The notes: generated by a model not told the origin, from the sequence alone. DNA of 36,885 nt from Candidatus Portnoybacteria bacterium RBG_13_40_8 (GCA_001819435.1 MHMT01000019.1:1-36885), one strand, 5' to 3'. Positions 25,576-33,721 are shown, counted from the first letter of the stretch. Made by a program: numbers and translations.

Positions 25576-26693
25576 TAGGTGTTATCAAGTAAATTTTCTA
25601 CAAATTTTTTGTATTCTTCCCCGTTCCAGTTTTTTAAGGGGACTAATGTTTCTTTAACATCAGAATAGAAGCCGAGAAGAGATTTTGATAATTTTTTCTC
25701 AACATCAGCATCAGAAAGTAAAAACTCTTGAAGCAATTCTCTTTTCTTACCCGCCTCTATTGTTATTCTTTCCTGTTTCTTCGGAGTTAATTTTTCAAAC
25801 CTTTCTTTGATTTTATTTAGGTTGCTATTAAAGTCGTGCAATTTATTAATCCTTTTTTCTTCTTCTTGCCATTCGTCCTTACTCCGAAATTCATTCAAAT
25901 CTGGGTATAATTCTTTGCTTAGTTTGGAATAATCAGTTGAATCAAACAACTCCTTGTCCTTTCTATAGATTTCTTTGGCAATCGAATCATTTGAATCTTC
26001 TTTTTTGGCTTCTCCTTTTAATGCTTCTATGTTTCCCAAAATGGCTACGGTTGCATCTTTTTGCGAAAGAGACGGTATAATTTTATATTCAATACCTCTA
26101 TCGTTAATTCTTCTAATTTTTAACCCGTTAAAACTTTCTTCTTCTGCCTCTATTTTTTTAACTATGTTATTTCTGGAATCCACATATAATAGTGAACCGT
26201 CGGCTAATTCTGCAAAATTCATAGCATGATGTGCTGGACTGCCGTATTCGGTTTTAATGCCAACTTTATTCAATATACTTCCGCACATCAAAGCCGCTCC
26301 AGAACAATTTAATTTTTTTTGTTCTTCAATCTCTTTTGGGGTAAACGCCCATGTGCCTGCGGGAATAGAATTTATTTGCCTAGCCAAAGATTTGATGATT
26401 TCTTCCTGCATCTCCGCCTTTTCTTTATCGCTTTCTGTCTGATTTAATTTCTCTGTAAAGACATCATCAACCTTAATGCCTAAAATATCCGCGGTTTTAC
26501 CCAACCCATCCTCTACTGCCTTATAGAGCAAATCTTTGTATCGCTCATTGTCTAATTTTTCTGGTTCAACAGTTTGTTCGCTTACTTCTCCGACCATTAA
26601 ACCTTGCCAAGATTCAAATGCTTTGACTCTTTCTGACTCTGGCTTAGATTCTGTTTCAACTTTTGTTTCAAATTTTGGTGATTCTAAACTCAT
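25575..26693 (-). CDS. Transglutaminase-like (Cys-His-Asp) hypothetical protein
   Basis: A 372-residue soluble protein with a charged, Glu/Lys-rich N terminus and a helical C-terminal third. The middle has a papain/transglutaminase-type triad: C130 in LNCSGAALMCGSIL, H155-H156 in SPAHHAMNF, and D172 in LLYVDSRNN. There is no signal peptide, so it probably acts in the cytoplasm; protease or cross-linking function is inferred from the triad only. Start ATG 26693 with AAAGGT just upstream. It is a lone gene between modules B and C. Confidence 0.6.
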   Translation of the reverse strand: MSLESPKFETKVETESKPESERVKAFESWQGLMVGEVSEQTVEPEKLDNERYKDLLYKAVEDGLGKTADILGIKVDDVFTEKLNQTESDKEKAEMQEEIIKSLARQINSIPAGTWAFTPKEIEEQKKLNCSGAALMCGSILNKVGIKTEYGSPAHHAMNFAELADGSLLYVDSRNNIVKKIEAEEESFNGLKIRRINDRGIEYKIIPSLSQKDATVAILGNIEALKGEAKKEDSNDSIAKEIYRKDKELFDSTDYSKLSKELYPDLNEFRSKDEWQEEEKRINKLHDFNSNLNKIKERFEKLTPKKQERITIEAGKKRELLQEFLLSDADVEKKLSKSLLGFYSDVKETLVPLKNWNGEEYKKFVENLLDNT

Positions 26694-26707
26694 ACCTTTT
26701 TATCTTA

Positions 26708-26804
26708 TCAAAAAATCATCTTAATTAAAAGATGATTTTTGAAAAAAATTTTCTCCGCATCGTGGACGACGTTAGAACCTATTTTATCGCCCAATCTATG
26801 GATT
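26708..26804. repeat. Intergenic module C
   Basis: Hairpin AAATCATCTT/AAGATGATTT (26710-26738), then the 52-bp repeat (26753-26804), 47/52 identical to module B, ending in the stop codon of the DUF2703 gene at 26803. On the minus strand a TATAAT overlaps that stop, so a short RNA ending in the hairpin is conceivable. Confidence 0.65.
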
Positions 26805-27204
26805 ATACCCCAATTTGAACAACAACGAGCCCAGCCCTGACAATCATATCGGCGGGAATCGTTTCGTGTGATTCTTCTTTGGTCTCCACGGTTCGGCATT
26901 CTTTGTCTCCGCAAACATTGCAACAATGACTTTGCCCAGTTTCAGCACCTATTAAATCTTCTAATGGTTTACCGTTAAATAAAATTCTATTTGATTGAAT
27001 TGGGTCTTTTTTGAATTCTTCAAGGGTTAACTCTTTTTTCTTAAGAACTACTTCGATGCCTTTTGGGTTAAGTTTTTCTTTTAATTGTAATACTGCTTTA
27101 TCTAACTCATTTTCCGTAGAACCGCACCGCGGACAAGTATTGCCGTCAGAAATTAATCTTTGCCAAGTAATAACTAATTTATTTTTGGGTTTATTATTTT
27201 TCAT
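26803..27204 (-). CDS. DUF2703 family protein
   Basis: A 133-residue protein with the family features LVITWQRLISDGNTCPRCGSTE (C24, C27 region), a KGIEVVLKKKELT thioredoxin-like strand, SNRILFNGKPLEDLIGA, and a second cysteine pair in SHCCNVCGDKECRT. DUF2703 proteins are short cysteine-rich proteins of unknown function with a probable thioredoxin-like fold; the CxxC pairs suggest metal binding or redox work. It lies 20 bp after the AlbA_2 gene and may be read from the same transcript as the restriction-modification genes. Confidence 0.8.
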   Translation of the reverse strand: MKNNKPKNKLVITWQRLISDGNTCPRCGSTENELDKAVLQLKEKLNPKGIEVVLKKKELTLEEFKKDPIQSNRILFNGKPLEDLIGAETGQSHCCNVCGDKECRTVETKEESHETIPADMIVRAGLVVVQIGV

Positions 27205-27224
27205 TTGTCTAGCCTAAATATATC

Positions 27225-28487
27225 TTATAATCTGTGATTCTCTTTTAAATATTTTTCAATGCGTTCATCGCCAAAATCATAATTGAAAGCCAAACTAATT
27301 TCTTTAATCATATCTTTCAATATAGACAATCTATTTTCTTTAAACTCTTGCAGGGTAATTATTTTTATTATTTCAAGCGTGTCCTGATGAGAAATATGCA
27401 CATTATCACTCCAAAACCATTCGCTTTGGGGTTTTTTGACTTGAAGTTTAAAAATATCATTAAGTATAAATTTTATTTTCAATAACCCCCAAATACCTAT
27501 CTTATCATAAAATCTTTCTGCCACTTCTAAAAATAAATCGAGGTGAGCAATAATATTATAAAACCAAATAGTATGCTCAGCATTTTTTTCGGGCTTTAAG
27601 TCCGAATCATTTTTTTCCGATTCCCATCCAAAAATTTCTTGAAACAGAAATAATCCTAATGTATTAAATTCATAATAATAAGGTCTACATCCGCCATCTC
27701 TTACGCTTAATTTGTAGCTTACAACGCTTTGTTGTGTTGTTATTGGTTCTCGGTTAAAGCTTGGAAACGAACCAAGGGCACCAAAATAGTCGTGTATCCA
27801 TAATTTTGAATCATTACAAAGATTTTTTAGCTCTCCGACACCAATTAGTGGTTCTTTTGGAAAAAGAGGAGAAATTGAAATAATGCCCTGACCCTTGGGA
27901 ACTGGGATGTCTTTATATCCTTCTTCCAAAAAGCCGTTCTTATATAAACTTTGCAATCTTTTTATTGCGATTTCATATATTTGCTCTCTTAATTCTTCAG
28001 ATTTTTTTCTTTTGTTCAGAAGCCACTCTATCTGCTCCAAGGTAGCAATTTCTTCTTGCTTGTTTCTATTGTCTGTTCTTATGTAGATAAGTTTTTTATT
28101 GTCTATGGCGTGCGGGGCTTCGTGGCTTTGTTGCACCCTAATGACAATGATGGCTTTTTCTTCATCATTGTCATTGAAAGCAATAATCCCAATTTCTGGG
28201 AAAATTGGGGGGCTAATGTTTTCTAAAATTATGTTGATAACTTTTAAATCAAGGCCCCTTTCAAATGATGCGCCTTTTATTGGCAGTTTTGGTTTGCCTT
28301 CGTCATCTTCTTCAATTCCGATAATTACAACCCCGCCGGACGTATTGGCAAATGCACTTATTATTTTTGCTAAATCCTTGGGGAAGGCTTCTTTATAATC
28401 CAAATTAAAGCCTTCTTTTATGCCTTTTTCACAAAAAGCTTGTATGTCTTCAAGCTTTAGTTCATTTATGGGTTTCGTAAATATCAT
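27225..28487 (-). CDS. AlbA_2 (Schlafen-type) domain protein in a restriction island
   Basis: A 420-residue protein. The N-terminal ~150 residues are the AlbA_2/divergent AAA domain: GFNLDYKEAFPKDLAKIISAFANTSGGVVIIGIEEDDEGKPK, then HEAPHAIDNKKLIYIRTDNRNKQE. AlbA_2 proteins bind nucleic acids and are frequent in defence islands. The C-terminal 250 residues match nothing I recognise. It overlaps vsr by 4 bp and is last in the methyltransferase-endonuclease-vsr operon. A role as an extra defence component is an inference from this context. Confidence 0.82.
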   Translation of the reverse strand: MIFTKPINELKLEDIQAFCEKGIKEGFNLDYKEAFPKDLAKIISAFANTSGGVVIIGIEEDDEGKPKLPIKGASFERGLDLKVINIILENISPPIFPEIGIIAFNDNDEEKAIIVIRVQQSHEAPHAIDNKKLIYIRTDNRNKQEEIATLEQIEWLLNKRKKSEELREQIYEIAIKRLQSLYKNGFLEEGYKDIPVPKGQGIISISPLFPKEPLIGVGELKNLCNDSKLWIHDYFGALGSFPSFNREPITTQQSVVSYKLSVRDGGCRPYYYEFNTLGLFLFQEIFGWESEKNDSDLKPEKNAEHTIWFYNIIAHLDLFLEVAERFYDKIGIWGLLKIKFILNDIFKLQVKKPQSEWFWSDNVHISHQDTLEIIKIITLQEFKENRLSILKDMIKEISLAFNYDFGDERIEKYLKENHRL

Positions 28488-28912
28488 AATATAGAATTCT
28501 CCAAATAATGTTTTATTTTTTTAATTATTGTTGTCGGATTTTCTTTCAATTTGTGTTCCCAAAACCGTAAAACTTTCCATCCTTTTGTTTTTAAAACGGC
28601 GTTTATCTTTTTATCTCTGGCTATATTGCGTTTAATTTTACCGAGCCAATAATCCTTGGGTAGCCGTTTTTTCAGTTTATTAAAGTTATATCCGTGCCAA
28701 AAATCGCCGTCTAAAAATATTGCAATCCTTTCCTTAACAAATGCCACATCTGGTTTTCCCAGTATCCGGCTATAATGTTTTCTATACCTATAACCCTTTG
28801 GGTATAGTTCCGAACTCAAAAGCTCCAAAAAACCAATCTCAAGTTTTGTGTTGCGAGACCTTATAAGCGACATTATTTCGCTTCTTTTTTCTTTTGAAAA
28901 TTTATCCGCCAT
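28484..28912 (-). CDS. vsr: Very short patch repair endonuclease
   Basis: A 142-residue Vsr-type nickase that repairs T:G mismatches made by deamination of 5-methylcytosine. Motifs: RSEIMSLIRSRNTKLEIGFLELL, YRYRKHYSRILGKPDVAFVKERIAIFLDGDFWHGYNF (catalytic Asp in the PDVAF strand and the DFWHG loop), and DKKINAVLKTKGWKVLRFWEHKL. The usual GCFWHG is GDFWHG here, so a zinc-ligand cysteine may be missing. It is in an operon with a C5 methyltransferase, the expected partner. Confidence 0.93.
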   Translation of the reverse strand: MADKFSKEKRSEIMSLIRSRNTKLEIGFLELLSSELYPKGYRYRKHYSRILGKPDVAFVKERIAIFLDGDFWHGYNFNKLKKRLPKDYWLGKIKRNIARDKKINAVLKTKGWKVLRFWEHKLKENPTTIIKKIKHYLENSIL

Positions 28913-28926
28913 TCTACTTATATCGG

Positions 28927-30027
28927 CTATAAGCCATACCCCCTAATCAGTTCTTTTAATTTCGTTTTATGTATGGTTTTTAATTCCGTATCATTTTCAA
29001 CTAACTCTATATACTCGTTGAAAAAACCCTTTAGGTCTGATATTAGACGAAAATAGTATTTTAACGAATTAATAAGACCATTAACTATTAACTGGCAACC
29101 GTGAGCTTTTTTAATTTTCAAAATCAATCCCTCAATTTCCTTTTCGTCTTTTTCCAATACGCCCATATAAGAAAGTATGTAATACCGTTCCGGATTAAAC
29201 TTGATTATTTTTTCATAAGCAATCCTCGCAATGTTGATGTCAATCGGCTTATCCAGCTTAATTTCTACAGTTTCAAATAACTGCCCCTTTTTCATAATTT
29301 GAATGTCGCCAGCACTCTTTGATGTTTTATCAGATGCGGTGTGGCTTCCCAACGGAGCGAGCTTGCAGTTCTTATACCTATTCATTTCAGAAGTCAGTAT
29401 TTTGTATATTGCGTAAAAGGCTAACACGGGGAGCTTTGAACCGCCGTGAGTGCCGTATTTTGCCGTAAAGTGTTTTTCCAGCAACGACACTAAATTAGAA
29501 ATTATGACCTTGTCGCCCCTTTTGATTTTTTTAATTTCTACGTGATTCTTTTCCTTAAATAAGATGGCACTGTTAAGTATGAGTCTTAGTAAGTTCTCGG
29601 CGATTAAACTATTTTTTTGAAAAGCACCCACTACCCTTAAAAAGGCTTCTTTCATACCCTTACCCGAAATCTCTCCCTCGTAGCTCATAGTATACGGATA
29701 AGGTTGTTCCAAGCTTCTGGTAAGCCATCCGCTCTCTGCCATAGAAAGCAAGCCCAATTCTTTTAGCGTCGGAGTTATGTACTTGGCGTCTATCGTTCTG
29801 GCTGAAAACCCCCCCTTCATCTTGCTTTGAAAATATCTGATATCCTGTTTGGGTTCCAAAAGCTTATGTACTGTTAGGGTTATTAAAACGGTATATACGC
29901 CCTTATTTCTATCAATGTTATCGGTTATATTTTCAATATAAGACATTAAATCCTCAGGTATATTATCAATATCCGATATATCAAACGATTTCTTATAAGT
30001 TTCTAATAATTTTTCTTTGTGGTTCAT
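28927..30027 (-). CDS. Type II restriction endonuclease (PD-(D/E)XK; SacI-like family suspected)
   Basis: A 366-residue protein next to a C5 methyltransferase (4 bp after its stop), which fixes its role as the cutting partner. A nuclease-type core is visible as SAGDIQIMKKGQLFETVEIKLDKPID (D, then E-x-K, near residues 240-262). The middle has SARTIDAKYITPTLKELG and MAESGWLTRSLEQPYPY, which I associate with the SacI-type family; this is from memory and uncertain. Recognition site unknown. There is no frameshift. Confidence 0.78.
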   Translation of the reverse strand: MNHKEKLLETYKKSFDISDIDNIPEDLMSYIENITDNIDRNKGVYTVLITLTVHKLLEPKQDIRYFQSKMKGGFSARTIDAKYITPTLKELGLLSMAESGWLTRSLEQPYPYTMSYEGEISGKGMKEAFLRVVGAFQKNSLIAENLLRLILNSAILFKEKNHVEIKKIKRGDKVIISNLVSLLEKHFTAKYGTHGGSKLPVLAFYAIYKILTSEMNRYKNCKLAPLGSHTASDKTSKSAGDIQIMKKGQLFETVEIKLDKPIDINIARIAYEKIIKFNPERYYILSYMGVLEKDEKEIEGLILKIKKAHGCQLIVNGLINSLKYYFRLISDLKGFFNEYIELVENDTELKTIHKTKLKELIRGYGL

Positions 30028-30031
30028 ATTT

Positions 30032-31021
30032 TTATTTCAAAAATTGATTTTTAATTTGATATGCCAACTCTGCGACCATTGGAACGACAACAGAGTTGCC
30101 AATTTGCTTATATAGGTTTCCGTTGCGACTATATTTTTTGAATTCTTTAGGAAATCCCATTAGCCTGAAGCATTCCTCAATCGTTAATTTTCTTACTTTA
30201 TTATCGTGTAACACAAAAAATCTGCCAGCGGTTTCTTGAGACGGTAATGTTGGATGGACTCCTTCCGAAGAATAGATACGATTTGGCTGTTTGTGAACTC
30301 GGGAAAGATGTATTGTATTTGGTCTCGTTCCATTCTCGCGAATTTTTTTGTTTCTATAGCCAGCAAAAATCAATCCCGATGGTTGACGTTTAATGTTTTT
30401 CAAGAGAGTGTATTCATTGAGTTGTAAATACTCAAATTTGCCTTTTTTCTCTAATATCTTTTTTAATGATACGGGTCTTTTTTTGTTTATTTTAGAAAAG
30501 TCAAATTTCTTCTTTTTGTGTCCAATAATGATAATCCTTTCACGGTTTTGTGCAACGCCGAAATCTTTTGCATTTAGTATGTCCCAGCTTACTTTGTATC
30601 CTATTTTTTCCAGATTGTTAATTATTATGGACAAAGTCTTCTTATCGTCGTGATATTTTAGATGCTTTACGTTCTCAAGAAATATAACATCTGGTTTTTT
30701 TGCCTTCGCTATGCGTAATATTTCAAAAAATAATGTTCCTCTCGTATCGTTAAAACCCCTCTGCCTTCCACATATGCTAAAAGCTTGGCAGGGAAATCCG
30801 GCAGTTAGGATGCTGTGTGCGGGAATTTCTTCTGACTTTATCTTGGTTATATCTCCTCTTGGAAACTCGTTAAAATTTAAGCGATAAGTGAGCTGACACT
30901 CTCTATCAATTTCAGAACTGAAAACACACTTGTATCCAGCTTTTTCAAAGCCCAATCGTATTCCGCCAATTCCAGCAAACAAATCTATAAAAGCGAACTT
31001 CTTTGGGAATTTTTTAATCAT
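30032..31021 (-). CDS. DNA (cytosine-5)-methyltransferase
   Basis: A 329-residue C5 methyltransferase that protects host DNA. Motif I is DLFAGIGG (13-20), motif IV GFPCQAFS with catalytic C78, motif VI ENV (116-118), motif VIII QNRERIIIIG (159-168), and motif X QIGNSVVVP near the C terminus. The target-recognition region lies between VIII and IX. It is first in the minus-strand operon with the endonuclease, vsr and AlbA_2 genes. The promoter would lie in the 112-bp gap shared with the divergent winged-helix gene. Confidence 0.96.
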   Translation of the reverse strand: MIKKFPKKFAFIDLFAGIGGIRLGFEKAGYKCVFSSEIDRECQLTYRLNFNEFPRGDITKIKSEEIPAHSILTAGFPCQAFSICGRQRGFNDTRGTLFFEILRIAKAKKPDVIFLENVKHLKYHDDKKTLSIIINNLEKIGYKVSWDILNAKDFGVAQNRERIIIIGHKKKKFDFSKINKKRPVSLKKILEKKGKFEYLQLNEYTLLKNIKRQPSGLIFAGYRNKKIRENGTRPNTIHLSRVHKQPNRIYSSEGVHPTLPSQETAGRFFVLHDNKVRKLTIEECFRLMGFPKEFKKYSRNGNLYKQIGNSVVVPMVAELAYQIKNQFLK

Positions 31022-31096
31022 AAATTAATAATTTTATATGAGTAGACAATTACAGAATAGCATAAATCACCGAACAATGGAATTAAGTTAAACCCC

Positions 31097-31125
31097 TTGA
31101 AAAAAATAGCGAATTCTGGTATGTT
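31097..31125 (+). promoter_or_regulatory. Promoter of the winged-helix gene, predicted leaderless
   Basis: TTGAAA (31097-31102), 17-bp spacer, TATGTT (31120-31125), then 8 nt to the ATG at 31134. Initiation would fall at or next to the start codon. Confidence 0.6.
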
Positions 31126-31133
31126 GTAAGCCT

Positions 31134-31865
31134 ATGGATACAGAAGAAAAATTCAGTCAAAATGTTTGGAATGTTTTACAAAAAATCAGAGAATTCCAAT
31201 TATACTTCGTCTCGAAAGGAAAAGAAAATTCCAAGATAATGTTTACTTATTCTATTGAGGAATGGGACGATAAGAAAATAACAGAACAATGTATTTTAGA
31301 TAGATTACGAGAATGGGGCATAATAAAAAATCCAGAGTATAGCAAAGAACTAAATGCTAATTTTTTCAATTTAGTTCATACGAAATTCAATAAAATCTAT
31401 TCTGATTACAAGAAAAAAAACGAAAAAGTAAATCAGAAGGAAATGCGGACACAAAAACACCCGTCCACAAACGTTAAAATTACAGCTATGCCGGAATTAA
31501 AAATTGCTGGGCAAGAAAAAATTCTCACCGGAAAAACAAAACAAAAAGCATTTCCGACTTTATATCTCGGCAATGATGGAAGTTTGTGGCGAGAACCCAA
31601 AGATAAATACTGTTATCCGATGGGAGAAAAAAGCGACAGGCATAAAATTCTTCGTTATCTTGTTGAAAAGAAAACATACGTGCAAACAAAAGACATTTCT
31701 AATTATTTAGAGGGAAAGAGCGAACAATCAATTCGCACCGAAATACGAAAAATAAGAAATAATACTAAAAAATTCATTAAGATAAAAGATAATATAATCG
31801 AGAGTAAAAGAGAAAGTGGTTATAAGGCCAATCCAAAATACAAAATTTACTTGAAATTCAGATAG
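31134..31865 (+). CDS. Orphan protein with C-terminal winged-helix domain
   Basis: A 243-residue protein. The last ~80 residues (SDRHKILRYLVEKKTYVQTKDISNYLEGKSEQSIRTEIRKIR ... GYKANPKYKIYLKF) look like an OmpR/PhoB-type winged helix, with the closing GYK hairpin. The N-terminal half is helical and charged with no receiver domain. It is divergent from the methyltransferase, so it could regulate the restriction-modification operon, acting as a C-protein analogue, or belong to the mobile element that follows. The choice is open. Confidence 0.6.
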   Translation: MDTEEKFSQNVWNVLQKIREFQLYFVSKGKENSKIMFTYSIEEWDDKKITEQCILDRLREWGIIKNPEYSKELNANFFNLVHTKFNKIYSDYKKKNEKVNQKEMRTQKHPSTNVKITAMPELKIAGQEKILTGKTKQKAFPTLYLGNDGSLWREPKDKYCYPMGEKSDRHKILRYLVEKKTYVQTKDISNYLEGKSEQSIRTEIRKIRNNTKKFIKIKDNIIESKRESGYKANPKYKIYLKFR

Positions 31866-31904
31866 TCCCCTAATAGGCTCTTGATAGTGTTAATAACTTT
31901 TTAG

Positions 31905-31935
31905 AAAACAGCCAACTTGAGGCTGTTTTTTTTAT
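31905..31935 (+). terminator. Terminator after the winged-helix gene
   Basis: AAAACAGCC/GGCTGTTTT with a 7-nt loop, followed by TTTTTT. Confidence 0.92.
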
Positions 31936-31974
31936 TTAACGATTCTATCAAACGATTATGTAGGACGTAGGAGT

Positions 31975-32175
31975 TTGATTGATACAATAAAAGCAGAGTT
32001 TATGTTATGCAATTATATGATTTCAAAAGAAGCACTACAAGAATTTAAAAAAATCTGGAAATCAGAACATAACGGCAAAGAATTACCGAACGATAAAGCG
32101 TTGGAAATGGCTCAAAGAATTTTACGAATAGTTGAGTTAATTTATCGCCCAATTCCTAAAAAAATTAAAAAATGA
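31975..32175 (+). CDS. Small helical mobile-element protein
   Basis: A 66-residue protein containing ISKEALQEFKKIWKSEHNGKELPNDKALEMAQRI and ending RIVELIYRPIPKKIKK. Short proteins of this type recur beside serine recombinases in CPR genomes in my recollection; the function is unknown. The start is either TTG 31975 behind GTAGGAG or the ATG at 31999; I prefer the TTG on ribosome-site grounds but cannot be sure. It overlaps the next gene by 4 bp. The AACGATT pair just upstream (31939-31959) may be an operator. Confidence 0.6.
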   Translation: MIDTIKAEFMLCNYMISKEALQEFKKIWKSEHNGKELPNDKALEMAQRILRIVELIYRPIPKKIKK

Positions 32176-32537
32176 GAATAAATACGAACACAGAACCAAT
32201 GGAATTTGAAACTCTTGATATTAAAATAGATGACCTTAAATTCTGCTTCAAAATCGTTGAAATGGATAAACTTAAGGCAATTGTTTCAATTGATTTTGGC
32301 GATTTCAAAATTAAGGGCTTTAGGGTCAATACTTCTGATTATGAAAACGAAAGAGGAGAAAAGATTTGGATTACGCCCCCAAGCTATAGAGATGGAGGTG
32401 GAAGATACCACCCCATATTCTTTACTTCCAACAAGGAACTTTGGAAGAAAATAGAGTCTAAATTATTAGATGAATACCACAAAGCATCCACTGAACACTA
32501 TAAAAAAAGAATTGGTTTGGACGATGAACAACAATAA
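32172..32537 (+). CDS. SpoVG-like protein
   Basis: A 121-residue protein. The block LKAIVSIDFGDFKIKGFRV, then WITPPSYRDGGGRYHPIFFTSNKELWKKIESKLLDEY, resembles SpoVG (KALVSI..F.I.G.RV ... PS.R...G....I..PI....R..I...V..EY). SpoVG is a small nucleic-acid-binding regulator. It is coupled to the preceding small gene by a 4-bp overlap. Homology is judged by eye only. Confidence 0.5.
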   Translation: MRINTNTEPMEFETLDIKIDDLKFCFKIVEMDKLKAIVSIDFGDFKIKGFRVNTSDYENERGEKIWITPPSYRDGGGRYHPIFFTSNKELWKKIESKLLDEYHKASTEHYKKRIGLDDEQQ

Positions 32538-32539
32538 AC

Positions 32540-32665
32540 ACCAATATAGTTAATAATTATAGTTAACAATATAGAATTAACTTATTATATTTAATATCAA
32601 GTTAACCTAATAAGTTTCCTATAGGGTAAAAGGTTAAATATAGATTGTTAAATATAACTAAACTT
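32540..32665. repeat. AT-rich iteron-like region with GTTAAC motifs
   Basis: No gene. Repeated units of the type ATAGTTAA / GTTAAC / GGTTAAATATAG occur at about 32547, 32561, 32598, 32630 and 32647 in both orientations. It could be an operator array or a replication/transfer origin of the element, or simply low-complexity AT-rich sequence. Confidence 0.4.
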
Positions 32666-33217
32666 ATGACAACAGAAAAACAAATAGAGGCGAACCGAGA
32701 AAACGCTAAACTTGGTGGTGTTAAAACCGAGGAAGGCAAGGCGATAAGCAAATACAACGCCTTAAAACACGGCATATTAAGACACGCCTTAACTGAATAT
32801 GAAGATGATTTATATCGGGATTTCTTTAGGGAATTAGTTGAACAATTAGCTCCCGTAGGGTTTTTAGAGACGATGCTTGTTGAGCGGATAGCATTGTGTT
32901 ATTTGCGTCTATTCCGTATCGTAAAAGTGGAAAAAGAATATATATTGTCCAAATTATACTCTCCCGTTATAGTAGACCCTATGACCAGTATTTTACCACC
33001 AGAAATGGAATTAAAGGTTCTTGAAAAAGGATATGTTCCTACGGTAAGTATAAATGCATTAGGACAACTCAATGAGACAACTGCTCGCTATGATACAACC
33101 GTTGAACGAAGTTTGTATAGAACCCTTCACGAATTACAAAGACTACAATCGGCTCATTCAAACGATAAACCGCCCCTGCCTATGGCTATAGATGTTGATA
33201 TAAACACCAATAAATAA
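32666..33217 (+). CDS. Mobile-element protein with N-terminal KxxxNRENAKLGG..T.EGK motif
   Basis: A 183-residue protein starting at ATG 32666. The N terminus TEKQIEANRENAKLGGVKTEEGKAISKYNALKHGI is a motif common in phage and mobile-element proteins, where Asn-Ala-Xaa-Lys-His-Gly follows a short basic segment. A helical middle (FLETMLVERIALCYLRLFRIVKVEKEYI) is also typical. Its biochemical role is unknown; some relatives sit where a small terminase or DNA-binding protein would. There is no Shine-Dalgarno. Confidence 0.6.
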   Translation: MTTEKQIEANRENAKLGGVKTEEGKAISKYNALKHGILRHALTEYEDDLYRDFFRELVEQLAPVGFLETMLVERIALCYLRLFRIVKVEKEYILSKLYSPVIVDPMTSILPPEMELKVLEKGYVPTVSINALGQLNETTARYDTTVERSLYRTLHELQRLQSAHSNDKPPLPMAIDVDINTNK

Positions 33218-33316
33218 AATGGGTTCGTTTCGCAAAATTAGTTTTTTAACCAAAAAATTATAGGAATAACAAATAAAGGTCGCCCATAGTTAAAACAAGA
33301 TAAGATTTATAAATCT

Positions 33317-33580
33317 ATGAATGAATCAGAAGCCCGTCTAAAATGTAAACTCTGGAAAGAGACTTATTATATAATGCAAATAATCCTTGATGATTATTTA
33401 GAGGCCATACAAGAACTTAAAGATTGCGATGGCATAAGTTACTTCTTAAGTGGGTTTTTAGATGACCCAGAAAACCATTATGGTGTTGATGTGACATATA
33501 AACAAAAAAGGTTAGACGAAATAATGGCAACATTGAAGTATCTGGGAGAAACAACGGAGCAAATAGATGACCAAAGTTGA
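33317..33580 (+). CDS. Small hypothetical protein of the element
   Basis: An 87-residue acidic, mostly helical protein, MNESEARLKCKLWKETYYIM..., with no recognised motif. It sits between the preceding element gene and the pseudoknot/recombinase. The ATG at 33317 has no clear ribosome site. The 99-bp gap before it contains the AT palindrome TTTTTT-AACC-AAAAAA. Confidence 0.5.
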   Translation: MNESEARLKCKLWKETYYIMQIILDDYLEAIQELKDCDGISYFLSGFLDDPENHYGVDVTYKQKRLDEIMATLKYLGETTEQIDDQS

Positions 33581-33634
33581 TTTGTCACTTAAAGTTATCT
33601 TTTCAAACTTGAATTAGAATGGTATGATTAAATT

Positions 33635-33721
33635 GGATACAGCAAACTATAATTTTCGGAAATAAAAAGGGTAGTCTGCTTCAGTTTCCGAAAGGATGCT
33701 GTATCCAGCGGGCTACCCTTT
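33635..33721 (+). ncRNA. Three-stem pseudoknot RNA element before the recombinase
   Basis: Three perfect pairings: GGATACAGCA (33635-33644) with TGCTGTATCC (33697-33706); TTTCGGAAA (33654-33662) with TTTCCGAAA (33685-33693); AAAGGGTAG (33666-33674) with CTACCCTTT (33713-33721). The order A-B-C-B'-A'-C' means C lies in the loop of the A/B hairpin and pairs outside it, an H-type pseudoknot. It ends 5 nt before the recombinase GTG, which has no Shine-Dalgarno. It does not match a riboswitch or ribozyme class that I know. It could control translation, or act as DNA, such as an attachment site. Confidence 0.7.

Noticed and set aside
23945-26804. Integron with attC sites
   Set aside because: Modules B and C lack paired RYYYAAC/GTTRRRY core sites, the GTTAGAA sequence fails the last position, and no IntI gene is present. 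I report only a cassette-like repeat.
33635-33721. Known riboswitch or ribozyme (preQ1-I, SAM-II, HDV-like, pistol)
   Set aside because: Stem sizes and order do not fit those classes as I know them, and the downstream gene is a recombinase, not a metabolic gene.
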